Shown here piece by piece: positions 1 through 9,087 of a stretch of DNA of 64,000 nt. How positions within the stretch are numbered: position 1 is the first letter of the stretch; every line of letters begins with the position of its first letter. A program made the translations under genes and the position numbers. Under the pieces are notes generated by a model, which was not told where the DNA came from, ran no database searches, and was given only the letters and a program-made list of their open reading frames with translations. The stretch comes from Isoptericola chiayiensis. Lineage in GTDB: Bacteria; Actinomycetota; Actinomycetes; Actinomycetales; Cellulomonadaceae. Where the stretch lies: contig NZ_JABEZT010000003.1 in NCBI RefSeq assembly GCF_013149805.1, positions 124,001 through 188,000 on the forward strand. Reading direction: 5' to 3'.

Positions 1-1632
1 CCGCAGCTGCCCCATCGAGGCGGCGGCACGCACGTCGTGCCCGACGACGTCGCCCACCGACACGGCGACCCGGCCCGAGGGCAGCGGGACGACGTCGTAC
101 CAGTCGCCGCCCACATCCGCCCCGGCCGACGCCGGCTCGTACAGCGCGGCGCAGTCCAGGCCGGGGGCCTCGACGATCTCCGGGAGCATGCTGTGCTGCA
201 GTGTCAGCGCCGTGTGGTGCTCCCGGCGGTAGAGGCGGGCGTTGTCCAGCGCCAGGCCGCCGCGCGCGCCGAGCGCGACGATGTCGCGCACGTCGTCGGC
301 GCTGAAGCTCTCCGGGGGGTCCTCGCTGATGACGACGAGCACGCCGATCGTGTGGTCGCGGCCGCGCAGCGGGACCACGATCGCCGAGCCCAGTCCCAGG
401 CGCTCCAGCGCAGCGAGCTCGCGGGGGTCGGTCCGGTCCGGCAGCGAGTCGACGTCCACGGGGAACGGCTCGGCCACGTAGGACGGTTCGGCGGACAGGA
501 CCCGGTGGATCGCGGGGGACTCCAGGGCCCAGCGCTGGGACGCCTCCAGCAGGGCGACGTCGTCGGCCCGGTCGAGGTCGCGCGACGCGACGTGCACGAG
601 CCGGGGGCGGTCGCGCTCGTCCACGACGACGACGGCGCACCAGGACCCGAAGTGCGGTGCCACGAGCTCCGGAAGCACCGCCGCGCCGGCCTCCTCGTCG
701 AAGAGGTCCACCAGGGACTGCGTGATCTGCGCCAGCAGGCCCAGGCGGTTCTTCTCGCGGTGCGCCTCGTCCTTCTCGCGGTGCGCCTCGTCCAGCTCGC
801 TGGCGCGGCGCCGGTCGGCGTGCACGCGGTCGGTCACGTCGGTCTGGATGCCGACGTGATGGGTGACCTCGCCGTCCTCGCCCAGCACCGGCGAGATCAC
901 CACCTGGTTCCAGAACGGCGTGCCGTCCTTGCGGTAGTTGAGCAGCGTCGTGCCCACCGTGCTGCCCTCGGCCAGCGCGGCGCGGATCCGCTGGACGGCC
1001 GCCGGGTCCGTGCCCTCACCCTGGAGGAACCGGCAGTTGTAGCCCAGGACCTCCTCCGTCGAGTACCCGGTGACCTCGCAGAACGCCGGGTTCACCCAGA
1101 TCAGCGGGTTGTCGGGCTGGCTCGGGTCGGAGATCGTGAAGCTGAGGTGGCTGGCCACGGCCGCCCGCATCTGCAGGCCGTCGAGGGGGGACGCCGTCGT
1201 CGCGGTCTCGCGCAGGCCCGTCCCCGGCAGGAGAGCCACGAGGACGCGGTCGTCGAGGCCGTCCGGGGCGCCCTCCAGCGGGACGCCGACGGCCCAGAGC
1301 GACTCGGGCCGGCCGGGCCGTCGCGAGAGCAGCGCGGTGCCCCCGCCCCCGTCCAGGGTGCCGCGGATCGCCTCGGCGGCCGAGACCTCGTCGACCCCGG
1401 TGGTCAGGCCCGCCGCGGCGCACCACGAGTCCAGCGACGCCGGCAGGTCCGTGCCGCCGCTCATGCGTCCGGCCACGGGGTTGGCGTCCACCACGCGGTC
1501 GGTCGCGGCGTCGACCATGAGCACTGCTCCGCCGGTCGCGATCTCGATCGGGTCGTCCACGTCGGCCAGCGCGGCCGCCGCCAGGGCCGTGCCCGCGGCC
1601 TGCTCCGTGGCCTGCGACGTGGGGTTGCTCAT
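1..1632 (-). CDS. LOV-GAF-PP2C (RsbU/SpoIIE-type) phosphatase, C-terminus cut off by window edge
   Basis: A blue-light-sensing serine phosphatase by domain order. The reading frame runs off position 1 after 544 codons. Residues 160-262 form a PAS domain with the LOV flavin-binding signature GYNCRFLQ; Cys200 is the expected flavin-adduct cysteine. A charged linker (about 270-300) holds two identical DEAHREK heptads. A GAF-like domain follows (about 300-460). The PP2C/SpoIIE domain then begins, with GGDWYDV and GDVVGHD near the truncated end. ATG 1632 is preceded by GAGAGG 7-8 nt upstream. RsbU-type phosphatases dephosphorylate anti-anti-sigma factors in general stress control; that target is inference here. 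No signal peptide or membrane segment is visible, so it should be cytoplasmic. Confidence 0.93.
   Translation of the reverse strand, partial: MSNPTSQATEQAAGTALAAAALADVDDPIEIATGGAVLMVDAATDRVVDANPVAGRMSGGTDLPASLDSWCAAAGLTTGVDEVSAAEAIRGTLDGGGGTALLSRRPGRPESLWAVGVPLEGAPDGLDDRVLVALLPGTGLRETATTASPLDGLQMRAAVASHLSFTISDPSQPDNPLIWVNPAFCEVTGYSTEEVLGYNCRFLQGEGTDPAAVQRIRAALAEGSTVGTTLLNYRKDGTPFWNQVVISPVLGEDGEVTHHVGIQTDVTDRVHADRRRASELDEAHREKDEAHREKNRLGLLAQITQSLVDLFDEEAGAAVLPELVAPHFGSWCAVVVVDERDRPRLVHVASRDLDRADDVALLEASQRWALESPAIHRVLSAEPSYVAEPFPVDVDSLPDRTDPRELAALERLGLGSAIVVPLRGRDHTIGVLVVISEDPPESFSADDVRDIVALGARGGLALDNARLYRREHHTALTLQHSMLPEIVEAPGLDCAALYEPASAGADVGGDWYDVVPLPSGRVAVSVGDVVGHDVRAAASMGQLR
751..792 (-). 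repeat. Exact 21-bp tandem duplication encoding a coiled-coil heptad
   Basis: Two identical 21-bp units (751-771 and 772-792) encode consecutive DEAHREK heptads at residues 281-294 of the LOV-GAF-PP2C protein. They lie in the helical linker after the LOV domain. A seven-residue insertion keeps coiled-coil register. Confidence 0.9.
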
Positions 1633-1735
1633 GTTCTGCCTCTCGTCCTTCTCGCCGTCGATGATCGACCGACCGCTTGGCGCCCATCATCCGATGCCCG
1701 GACCGCGCTGTCCACGCGCGCGTCGGCGTCCCTGG

Positions 1736-3073
1736 TCAGGGATGCGTCGACGGCGCCGCGCGGCGCGGGACCTCGGCGGGTTGCCGGTCGCCGCGGAACC
1801 AGAGCCAGGCCGCGACCGCCAGGTAGGCCAGCGCCAGCGTGGCGAACAGGCCACGCGACCAGCCGTCGTCGGGCACCGCCCAGGCGGCCAGGACCGCGGC
1901 CCCGACGAACGCGGCGTTGAACAGCACGTCGTAGAAGGCGAAGGCCCGGCCGCGGTAGTCGTCGTGCGTGTCCCGCTGGACGATCGTGTCCACGGCGATC
2001 TTGGCGCTCTGCGCCGCCAGCCCCAGGAACCCGGCACCGACCAGGACGACCGTGCGCGACGGCGTGGTGGCCAGCAGGAGCTGGGACACCGCGGCCAGCA
2101 GCAGCATGCACACGATCCAGCCCTGCGGTCCCGTGCGACGCGAGAGCACCGGGGTCGCCACGATCGCGAACGCACCACCGACCGCCGTCGCGCCGAGGAC
2201 CATCGCGAAGTTCGCGAGACCCGCCGACGTGTCGCCGGGGGCGGCCAGCATGTTGCGGGAGATGAGGATGGCGGCGATGAACACCACGCCGTACAGGAAG
2301 CGGTGCGCCGCCATGACCAGGAGCGCCTGCCCGGGCGTGCGACGGGCCGACAGGTAGCGGGCGCCGTCGACCAGCCCGCGCGCGACCTCGGCGATCTTCG
2401 TGGCCAGGCGCCCGCGGCGGGGGTGGAGGGGACCGAGCTGGTCCCGGCCGAGGCGCAGCGCCAGCGCGGCGGCCACACCGAAGACGACCGCCGCGCACAG
2501 CAGGGCCGCGGCGTCGTGCACCGGCCCGGGCGCGAGGCCCAGACCGACGACGAACCCGACGCCGCCGCCCAGGAACGCCGCGCCCGTCCCGAGCGTCGGG
2601 GTCAGCGAGTTGGCCGTGAGCAGCAGCGGGCCGTCCACGACGCGAGGCAGACCGGCGCTGAGCGCAGCGAGCAGGAAGCGGTTCACGCTCAGGGCGGCGA
2701 GGCCCAGGACGATCACCCACGCCTCGCCGGGCCCGTCGAGGCCGAGGGTCAGCATGACCGCGGCCATCGCTCCAGCCAGGACCACCCGCACGGCGTTGCC
2801 GACGGCGAGGACCTGACGGCGACGCCACCGGTCCAGGAAGACCCCGGCGAACGGGCCGATGATCGTGAAGGGGGCCAGCATCACCGCGAACGCCGACGCG
2901 ACCCCGGCGGCCGTGCCGGCGCGCTCGGGGGAGAAGAACAGCAGGGACGCCAGGCCCACCTGGAACATGCCGTCCCCCGCCTGGGAGACGAGCCGGACGG
3001 CGAAGAGACGGCGGAAACCCTGCAGGCGGAGGAGCGCGAGCAGGTCGCGCCAGGTCTCGTGCAGGGCTCCCAC
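1736..3073 (-). CDS. MFS exporter (MFS_3/EntS-like)
   Basis: A 445-residue membrane protein with about 12 hydrophobic segments. The N-terminal half has the major-facilitator loop 2-3 motif region (GPFAGVFLDRWRRR, residues about 74-87), as in the MFS_3 group of drug/siderophore exporters. The GTG start at 3073 has GGAGG 5-9 nt upstream. It lies about 100 bp upstream of the LOV phosphatase on the same strand, but the gap does not prove co-transcription. The substrate cannot be read from the sequence. Confidence 0.85.
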   Translation of the reverse strand: MGALHETWRDLLALLRLQGFRRLFAVRLVSQAGDGMFQVGLASLLFFSPERAGTAAGVASAFAVMLAPFTIIGPFAGVFLDRWRRRQVLAVGNAVRVVLAGAMAAVMLTLGLDGPGEAWVIVLGLAALSVNRFLLAALSAGLPRVVDGPLLLTANSLTPTLGTGAAFLGGGVGFVVGLGLAPGPVHDAAALLCAAVVFGVAAALALRLGRDQLGPLHPRRGRLATKIAEVARGLVDGARYLSARRTPGQALLVMAAHRFLYGVVFIAAILISRNMLAAPGDTSAGLANFAMVLGATAVGGAFAIVATPVLSRRTGPQGWIVCMLLLAAVSQLLLATTPSRTVVLVGAGFLGLAAQSAKIAVDTIVQRDTHDDYRGRAFAFYDVLFNAAFVGAAVLAAWAVPDDGWSRGLFATLALAYLAVAAWLWFRGDRQPAEVPRRAAPSTHP

Positions 3074-3124
3074 CCGTCCTCCGTCCTTCCGCGTCCGACC
3101 GCGCCGGCTGCGCCGGCCGCGTCC

Positions 3125-3270
3125 CGCGAGGTAGGCAACGTTCCCGCGAAGTAGGCAACTCTCTCGCGAAGTAGGCGACGTCCCCGCGGCGGCGGACGCT
3201 CGCCGTCGGCCGCGGGCCTACCTCGGCGGGACCTTGCCTACCTCGCAGACGAGTTGCCTACCTCGGGGAG
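3125..3270. repeat. Mirrored repeat array: three 20-bp units then three inverted units
   Basis: Units with core CGCGARGTAGGC start at 3125, 3145 and 3165, an exact 20-bp period. After a GC-rich spacer the inverted core GCCTACCTCG appears at 3216, 3236 and 3256, again exactly 20 bp apart. The block fills the space between the ino1 stop codon and the MFS gene start. Transcripts could fold into a long imperfect hairpin, so termination of ino1 transcripts is one possible role. Related cores occur at 15532-15572 and 17090-17130. Confidence 0.9.
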
Positions 3271-3271
3271 G

Positions 3272-4363
3272 TCAGCGCTCCTCGTCGCCGGCGATGAAGG
3301 CCTCGAGCTTGGCGCGGCCCTGGGTGTCCTCCATCTGGACCGGCGGCGACTTCATGAAGTACGTCGACGCGGACAGGATCGGGCCGCCGATGCCGCGGTC
3401 CTTGGCGATCTTCGCTGCGCGGATGGCGTCGATGATGATGCCGGCCGAGTTGGGGGAGTCCCACACCTCGAGCTTGTACTCGAGGTTCAGCGGGGCCTCG
3501 CCGAACGCGCGGCCCTCGAGGCGCACGTAGGCCCACTTGCGGTCGTCGAGCCAGGCGACGTAGTCCGACGGGCCGATGTGGACGTTACGGTCCTCCTTCT
3601 TCCCGGCGAGCGCGCCGGTGAGGTTGGAGGTCACGGCCTGGGTCTTGGAGACCTTCTTGGACTCGAGGCGGTCGCGCTGCAGCATGTTCTTGAAGTCCAT
3701 GTTGCCGCCGACGTTGAGCTGGTAGGTGCGGTCCAGGACCACGCCGCGCTGCTCGAACAGCTTGGCGAGCACGCGGTGCGTGATCGTCGCGCCGACCTGC
3801 GACTTGATGTCGTCGCCGACGATCGGCACGCCCGCGTCCTCGAACTTCTTCGCCCACTCGGGGTCGGAGGCGATGAAGACCGGCAGCGCGTTGACGAACG
3901 CCACGCCGGCGTCGATGGCGCACTGGGCGTAGAACTTGTCGGCCTCCTCGGAGCCCACCGGCAGGTAGGACACCAGGACGTCGACCTGCGCGTCCCGCAG
4001 GGCCTGCACGACGTCGACGGGCTCGTCGGCCGCCTCGTCGATGGTCGCGCGGTAGTAGTCGCCGAGCCCGTCGAGGGTCGGTCCGCGCTGGACCATGACG
4101 CCCGTGGGCGGCACGTCGGCGATCTTGATGGTGTTGTTCTCCGAGGCGTTGATGGCCTCGGCGAGGTCGAACCCGACCTTCTTCGCGTCGACGTCGAACG
4201 CCGCCACGAACTCGAGGTCGCGCACGTGGTAGTCGCCGAACTGCACGTGCATGAGACCCGGGACGGTGTCTGACGGGTCGGCGTCGCGGTAGTAGTGCAC
4301 GCCCTGGACCAGGGACGATGCACAGTTTCCGACACCGACGATGGCAACGCGGACGGAGGTCAT
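3272..4363 (-). CDS. ino1: Inositol-3-phosphate synthase (actinobacterial type)
   Basis: Converts glucose-6-phosphate to 1L-myo-inositol-1-phosphate, the first committed step to phosphatidylinositol and mycothiol in actinobacteria. The 363-residue length matches the short bacterial form. The N-terminal NAD-binding segment [10 protein letters not shown] and the conserved [12 protein letters not shown] region (about residues 217-228) are present. Its ATG overlaps the stop of the upstream PadR gene (ATGA), implying translational coupling. The ino1/PadR pair next to a class A PBP gene matches the mycobacterial order. Cytoplasmic enzyme. Confidence 0.97.
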   Translation of the reverse strand: MTSVRVAIVGVGNCASSLVQGVHYYRDADPSDTVPGLMHVQFGDYHVRDLEFVAAFDVDAKKVGFDLAEAINASENNTIKIADVPPTGVMVQRGPTLDGLGDYYRATIDEAADEPVDVVQALRDAQVDVLVSYLPVGSEEADKFYAQCAIDAGVAFVNALPVFIASDPEWAKKFEDAGVPIVGDDIKSQVGATITHRVLAKLFEQRGVVLDRTYQLNVGGNMDFKNMLQRDRLESKKVSKTQAVTSNLTGALAGKKEDRNVHIGPSDYVAWLDDRKWAYVRLEGRAFGEAPLNLEYKLEVWDSPNSAGIIIDAIRAAKIAKDRGIGGPILSASTYFMKSPPVQMEDTQGRAKLEAFIAGDEER

Positions 4364-5040
4364 CCTCGCTCCTTGTTTCTCGGGGCCGGGGTGTCGTGCA
4401 CCCCGGCGTTTCGGTCGCGGGCACGGCCGCTCGCGCGGTCGCGCTCGGTGGTGATGAGGCCGTCGAGCCAGCGCACCTCGCGCTCGACCTGCTCCAGCCC
4501 GTGCCGCTGCAGCTCCAGAGTGTATTCGTCGAGCCGTTCACGGGTCCGGGAGGCGGACTCCCGGACGGCCTCCAGCCGCTCGGTCAGCCGGGTGCGCCGG
4601 CCCTCGAGGATGCGGAGGCGGGTCTCGGCGTCGGTCTGCGCGAACAGCGCGAACCGTACGTCGAAGCTCTCGTCCTCCCAGGCCGACGGCCCGGCGGAGG
4701 CGAGAGTGGTCTGCAGGTGCTCCTTGCCGTCGGCGGTGAGCCGGTACACGATGCGGCCGCGGCGCCCGGTGAGCGGTTTGCTGCCCGACGACGGACGTCC
4801 GGTCGCGCCGGCGACGCCGCGGCCCGCTGCCCGTCCGGTGGGCGCGGGCTCGGGGTCCACCGTCTCGATGAGACCGCGGGCCACCAGCGACTTCAGCGCG
4901 GGGTACAGGCTGCCGTAGGAGAAGGCCCGGAAGGAGCCCAGGAGCAGGTTGAGCCGCTTGCGCAGCTCGTACCCGTGCAGGGGGGAGGAGCTCAGCAGGC
5001 CGAGCACGGCGGTCTCGAGGACGTTCGAACGGCTCCGCAC
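4360..5040 (-). CDS. PadR-family transcriptional regulator coupled to ino1
   Basis: A 226-residue PadR regulator: an N-terminal winged helix ([16 protein letters not shown] near residues 10-25, then the [13 protein letters not shown] wing helix) and a C-terminal coiled region (about 150-215). Between them is a low-complexity linker rich in Gly/Arg/Thr (about 70-95), longer than in typical PadR proteins. I prefer the GTG at 5040, which has a GGGGAGGGGG ribosome site; an in-frame ATG at 5064 lacks one. The stop overlaps the ino1 start by ATGA. A perfect palindrome at 5077-5093 is the obvious autoregulatory operator. The ligand is unknown. Confidence 0.9.
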   Translation of the reverse strand: MRSRSNVLETAVLGLLSSSPLHGYELRKRLNLLLGSFRAFSYGSLYPALKSLVARGLIETVDPEPAPTGRAAGRGVAGATGRPSSGSKPLTGRRGRIVYRLTADGKEHLQTTLASAGPSAWEDESFDVRFALFAQTDAETRLRILEGRRTRLTERLEAVRESASRTRERLDEYTLELQRHGLEQVEREVRWLDGLITTERDRASGRARDRNAGVHDTPAPRNKERG

Positions 5041-5076
5041 CGCGGCACCCCCTCCCCATGGCATGTTTCAGGTCGT

Positions 5077-5093
5077 TGTATCGAGTCGATACA
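5077..5093. promoter_or_regulatory. Perfect 17-bp palindrome, probable PadR operator
   Basis: TGTATCGA-G-TCGATACA has perfect 8-bp arms about one base. It sits 37-53 bp upstream of the preferred PadR start, in the divergent gap between the PadR/ino1 operon and the PBP gene. PadR sites are usually AT-richer palindromes of this type. No other strong signal stands out in the rest of the 5041-5359 gap. Confidence 0.75.
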
Positions 5094-5359
5094 TCGGCAG
5101 AATAGGACCTGGGCGAGCGACTGGGCAACGGGACACGACTGTCCGGCGTCGTCACGTGCGCTGACTCACACCGGCGGGCCAGATGTGAAGGGGACGTGGA
5201 GCCCCCGCCAGAGGTGTGCGGACGACCGGGGCCGAACCCGTCGACGGGCGGCATCGCCTGGACAGCGCGTAGGACGCATCCCCTAGTGTTCCCTGAGGCT
5301 CCTCGTGCCCGGTGGGGCACACCGCAGGACCGAGGACTTCGCACAGCGAAAGGTTGGAC

Positions 5360-7894
5360 GTGGCGAGCACCCGCAGACGTCGCTTCTGGAACTACCCGCG
5401 CCGGGGGAAAGGCATCGTGCAGCGATGGCTCCCGTCGTGGCGCGTCGTCGTCGGCTGCGCCCTGACGTGCCTCGCCCTCGGCGCCGGCGTGTTCTTCGCC
5501 GCCTGGTCCACCACGGAGATCCCCGACAACCTCGACGAGGTCGACCACCAGGCCACCACGGTCTACTACGCCAACGGCAAGGAGATCGGCACCTACTCGT
5601 CGATCAAGCGTGAGCTCGTCCAGTACGAGGACCTGCCGGGCTACGTCGGCAACGCCGTCGTGGCCTCCGAGAACGCGACCTTCTGGGACGACCCCGGCGT
5701 CGACGTCAAGGGTCTGGCGCGCGCCGCGTGGAACAACCTGACGAACTCGGGCAGCCGCCAGGGCGGTTCCACGCTCACCCAGCAGTACGTGGAGCGGTAC
5801 TACCTCGGCACGACGACGGACCTCGTCGGCAAGGCGCGCGAGGCGATCATCGCGCTGAAGATCGGGCGCAGCGAACCCAAGGAGCTCGTGCTCGAGCGGT
5901 ACCTGAACACGATCTACTTCGGTCGCGGCGCCTACGGCGTCGAGGCCGCCGCCCAGGCTTATTTCGACAAGAGCGCCGCGGACCTGACGATCTCCGAGTC
6001 GGCGATGCTGTCCGGCATCATCCCCTCGCCCGTCAGCTACGACCCGTCCGTGAACGAGGACGTCGCCAAGGCGCGCTGGGAGCGCAGCATCTCGCGGATG
6101 GCGGACCAGGGGTACATCACCGCCGCTGAGGCCTCGGACGCGACCTTCCCGGAGTACGTCCCCAAGGACGAGGGCGGCAACAGCCTCGGTGGCCAGAAGG
6201 GCTACATCATGGCGGCCGTCAAGAAGGAGCTGCTCGCCACCGGGGAGTTCACGCAGGAGGACCTCGAGTCCCGCGGCCTGCAGATCTACACGACGATCAA
6301 GCCGAAGCTGCAGCGCGAGGCCGCCAAGATCGTCAGGAACATGCCCGACGACGCGAACAAGAACATCCGTGCGTCCATCGTGTCGATCAACCCCGAGAAC
6401 GGCGCGATCTGGACGCTGTACGGCGGGCCGAACTATCTGAAGCAGTCGCTGAACACCGCGACCGACGACGTGGTGCAGGCCGGGTCGACCTTCAAGCCCT
6501 TCACCCTCATCGGCGCCCTCGAGAACGGTCACGAGCTCAACGAGACGTTCGACGGCAACTCGCCCGCCCATCTGGACCCGAAGGACCCGGAGCGGGAGTG
6601 GCCGTCGAACTTCGGCAACTACAGCTACGGCCAGGTCGACCTGGTCGAGGCGACGGCGAACTCGATCAACACCGCTTACGTCGAGCTCAACATCGAGAAC
6701 GGGCCGGAGAAGACGGCCGACGTCGCCCACCGGCTGGGGATCCGGGAGGACGAGAGCAACCCGATCGACGCGGTTCCGGCCAACGTGCTCGGGACGACGG
6801 CGGTCCGCCCGGTGGACATGGCGTCCGCCTACGCGACGATCGCGGCCGGCGGGTCCTACGTGACCCCGCACGTCGTCGAGCACGTCGAGCACATGGACGG
6901 CACCATGCGCTACCAGCCCGACACGGGCTCGGAGAAGCAGTTCGAGACCGACGTCATGAACGCCGCGACCTACGCCATGACCAAGGTGGTGGAGGAAGGC
7001 TCGGGCAGCGCGGCACTGGACCTGACCGGGCCCGACGGCACGCGTCGCCCGGTCGCCGGCAAGACGGGTACGACCAACGGCAACCAGGCCGCCTGGTTCA
7101 CCGGGTTCACCCCTCAGCTCGCCACGATCGTGAACCTGCGCCAGTACAAGAACGTCGACGTCGAGGAAGGGATCCTCGGGGGCACGGCCGAGATCGAGAC
7201 GTTCGGCGGATACGACGAGATCACCGGTTCGACCTGGCCCGCGCAGGCGTGGACCGAGTACATGCAGGTCGCCCTCGAGGGCAAGGACGTCGCGGAGTTC
7301 CCGGCCTACACCCCGCCGCGTCCGCAACCCTCGCCCACCCCGACGCCGTCCGAGTCGACGCCCGAGTGGGTGGAGCTGCCCGGCAACCTCGTCGGCATGG
7401 ACGTCGCCCAGGCGACAGCGCTGCTCGAGGGTCTGGGACTCAGCGTCTCCACCCAGGCCAAGGACGACGACGCCCCCAAGGGGACCGTCGTGGACGTCTA
7501 CGACCCGGGCGGCAGCATCCCCGCCGGCTCGAACATCACCCTGTGGGTCTCCACCGGCCAGACGCAGGAGGAGGAGCGGGTCGCCGTGCCCAACGTCGCC
7601 GGCCAGACCGTCGGGTCGGCCCGCGCCCAGCTGCAACGGGTGGGGCTCGGCGCCGCCGAGTCGCAGGAGTACAGCAACGACGTCCCGGCCGGCCAGGTCA
7701 TCCGCACCGATCCCGGTGCGGGTGCCGAGCTCGAGCCCGGTGCCACCGTGACGCTCGTCGTCTCGCAGGGGCCCGAGGAGACCCAGGAGCCGACGCCCAC
7801 GCCGACGCAGACCGGCGGCGGGGACGGCGAGGACGACGGCGAGGACTCCACCGGCCCCGGCAACGGCGGGGGCAACGGCAACGGTGGTGACTGA
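5360..7894 (+). CDS. ponA1: Class A penicillin-binding protein with two PASTA domains
   Basis: Bifunctional peptidoglycan synthase of 844 residues. A basic cytoplasmic tail is followed by one transmembrane helix (about 29-49). The GT51 glycosyltransferase domain contains Glu104 in ASENATFW, then RQGGSTLTQQ. The transpeptidase has the SxxK serine at 376 (GSTFK), SIN, and KTG with Lys568. Two PASTA repeats follow (about 680-745 and 752-817), then a Gly/Asp/Asn-rich tail. GTG 5360 is chosen for AAAGG 7 nt upstream; an upstream ATG at 5312 has none. Position before rpsF matches ponA1 of mycobacteria. Acts at the outer face of the membrane. Confidence 0.95.
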   Translation: MASTRRRRFWNYPRRGKGIVQRWLPSWRVVVGCALTCLALGAGVFFAAWSTTEIPDNLDEVDHQATTVYYANGKEIGTYSSIKRELVQYEDLPGYVGNAVVASENATFWDDPGVDVKGLARAAWNNLTNSGSRQGGSTLTQQYVERYYLGTTTDLVGKAREAIIALKIGRSEPKELVLERYLNTIYFGRGAYGVEAAAQAYFDKSAADLTISESAMLSGIIPSPVSYDPSVNEDVAKARWERSISRMADQGYITAAEASDATFPEYVPKDEGGNSLGGQKGYIMAAVKKELLATGEFTQEDLESRGLQIYTTIKPKLQREAAKIVRNMPDDANKNIRASIVSINPENGAIWTLYGGPNYLKQSLNTATDDVVQAGSTFKPFTLIGALENGHELNETFDGNSPAHLDPKDPEREWPSNFGNYSYGQVDLVEATANSINTAYVELNIENGPEKTADVAHRLGIREDESNPIDAVPANVLGTTAVRPVDMASAYATIAAGGSYVTPHVVEHVEHMDGTMRYQPDTGSEKQFETDVMNAATYAMTKVVEEGSGSAALDLTGPDGTRRPVAGKTGTTNGNQAAWFTGFTPQLATIVNLRQYKNVDVEEGILGGTAEIETFGGYDEITGSTWPAQAWTEYMQVALEGKDVAEFPAYTPPRPQPSPTPTPSESTPEWVELPGNLVGMDVAQATALLEGLGLSVSTQAKDDDAPKGTVVDVYDPGGSIPAGSNITLWVSTGQTQEEERVAVPNVAGQTVGSARAQLQRVGLGAAESQEYSNDVPAGQVIRTDPGAGAELEPGATVTLVVSQGPEETQEPTPTPTQTGGGDGEDDGEDSTGPGNGGGNGNGGD

Positions 7895-8019
7895 CACCAC
7901 TCTGCCCCGAACTTCGTCCGGGACGCCCTGAGCGGGTATCCTGGTCGACTGGCCGTACCGCCGTCGTCCCGTCACCGGGGCGGCGCACCGCGAAGGTGGG
8001 TGCGGCCGACGCACGCAAG

Positions 8020-8068
8020 AACCCTCCTGCCACGGATGGACCGTGGCCGCTGAGACCAGAGGAGGTGG
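8020..8068 (+). promoter_or_regulatory. Structured rpsF leader with hairpin and candidate anti-Shine-Dalgarno
   Basis: A perfect 7-bp hairpin (8029-8035 with 8041-8047, loop ATGGA) is flanked 5' by AACCCTCCT (8020-8028) and 3' by AGGAGGTGGGTT, the rpsF ribosome site (8060-8071). The flanks can largely pair, closing the hairpin and hiding the ribosome site. rpsF operons in many bacteria carry an S6:S18-binding leader; assignment to that family is inference and needs covariance support. Confidence 0.5.
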
Positions 8069-8077
8069 GTTGAACTC

Positions 8078-8368
8078 ATGCGTCAGTACGAACTGATGGT
8101 GATCCTGGACCCGGAGGTCGAGGAGCGCACCGTGGCCCCGACGCTGGAGAAGCTGCTCAAGGTCATCACGACCGACGGCGGCTCCGTCGAGAACACCGAC
8201 ATCTGGGGCCGTCGCCGCATGGCCTACGAGATCGACAAGCGTTCCGAGGGCATCTACGCCGTCGTCGACTTCACCTCGACGCCGGACACCGCCAAGGAGC
8301 TTGACCGCCAGCTCGGCCTCAACGAGGGCGTGCTGCGGACCAAGATCATGCGCAAGGACGCTGCCTGA
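8078..8368 (+). CDS. rpsF: 30S ribosomal protein bS6
   Basis: 96 residues beginning [14 protein letters not shown], the standard bS6 start, with the conserved [10 protein letters not shown] segment and the [16 protein letters not shown] helix. It binds bS18 and 16S rRNA helix 22-23 in the small-subunit platform. GGAGG lies 13-17 nt upstream. First gene of rpsF-ssb-rpsR-rplI, the usual actinobacterial order; expression may be fed back through the structured leader just upstream. Confidence 0.98.
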   Translation: MRQYELMVILDPEVEERTVAPTLEKLLKVITTDGGSVENTDIWGRRRMAYEIDKRSEGIYAVVDFTSTPDTAKELDRQLGLNEGVLRTKIMRKDAA

Positions 8369-8485
8369 GTCCTGCTGGACCGTAGATCCCCGCGTCCCGG
8401 CTGGGCACCTGTCGGTGCCCCGTGATGGGATGCCACTGGAACATCGAGGACAGTCGAAACTCGCGGACGAACGAAGGAGCTTGGC

Positions 8486-9016
8486 ATGGCTGGTGAGACC
8501 GTCATCACGGTCGTCGGAAACCTGACCGCGGACCCGGAGCTGCGCTTCACCCCGTCGGGTGCAGCCGTCGCCAACTTCACGATCGCGTCCACGCCTCGCA
8601 CGTTCGACCGGCAGTCGAACGAGTGGAAGGACGGAGAGGCGCTCTTCCTGCGCTGCTCCGTCTGGCGCGAGGCGGCGGAGAACATCGCCGAGTCGCTGAC
8701 GAAGGGCATGCGCGTCATCGCGCAGGGCCGGCTTCAGCAGCGCTCGTTCGAGACCCGCGAGGGCGAGAAGCGCACCGTCGTCGAGCTGCAGGTCGACGAG
8801 ATCGGCCCGTCGCTGAGGTGGGCCTCGGCGAAGGTCGCTCGCGCCCAGCGCAGCGGCGGCGGCGGTGGATTCGGTGGCGGCTACGGCGGCAACGCCGGTG
8901 GCCAGCCCGGTGGCGGCGGTGGATTCTCCTCCGGCGGCAATCAGCAGAGCGACCCCTGGGCCACGGCTGGTCCGGCGTCGTCCGGCGGCGGGTTCTCGGA
9001 CGAACCCCCGTTCTGA
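8486..9016 (+). CDS. ssb: Single-stranded DNA-binding protein
   Basis: 176 residues: an OB fold (about 1-110, with [16 protein letters not shown] and the [14 protein letters not shown] segment), a Gly-rich disordered linker (about 120-160), and the acidic C-terminal tip DEPPF that recruits replication and repair partners. AAGGAG lies 6-11 nt before the ATG. It is between rpsF and rpsR as in most actinobacteria and is expected to be co-transcribed with them. Confidence 0.98.
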   Translation: MAGETVITVVGNLTADPELRFTPSGAAVANFTIASTPRTFDRQSNEWKDGEALFLRCSVWREAAENIAESLTKGMRVIAQGRLQQRSFETREGEKRTVVELQVDEIGPSLRWASAKVARAQRSGGGGGFGGGYGGNAGGQPGGGGGFSSGGNQQSDPWATAGPASSGGGFSDEPPF

Positions 9017-9087
9017 TCGCCGCTCACATCCACGATCACCCCTCGTCCCCGCCTCGCGGGGACAGCACCTGAGAAGGAGCACTCACC

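Noticed and set aside
37-1920. Long plus-strand frame over the start of the window
   Set aside because: It is antisense to the LOV-GAF-PP2C gene, whose minus-strand translation has clear domains and a ribosome site.
3125-3270. Possible CRISPR-like array
   Set aside because: Repeats are 20-bp tandem units with no unique 30-bp spacers, and half are inverted; no cas genes are present.
4538-9082. Very long open frame antisense to the PBP and ribosomal protein genes
   Set aside because: It opposes four well-identified genes and has a low-complexity Arg/Gly/Val-rich composition. This is a typical high-GC shadow frame.
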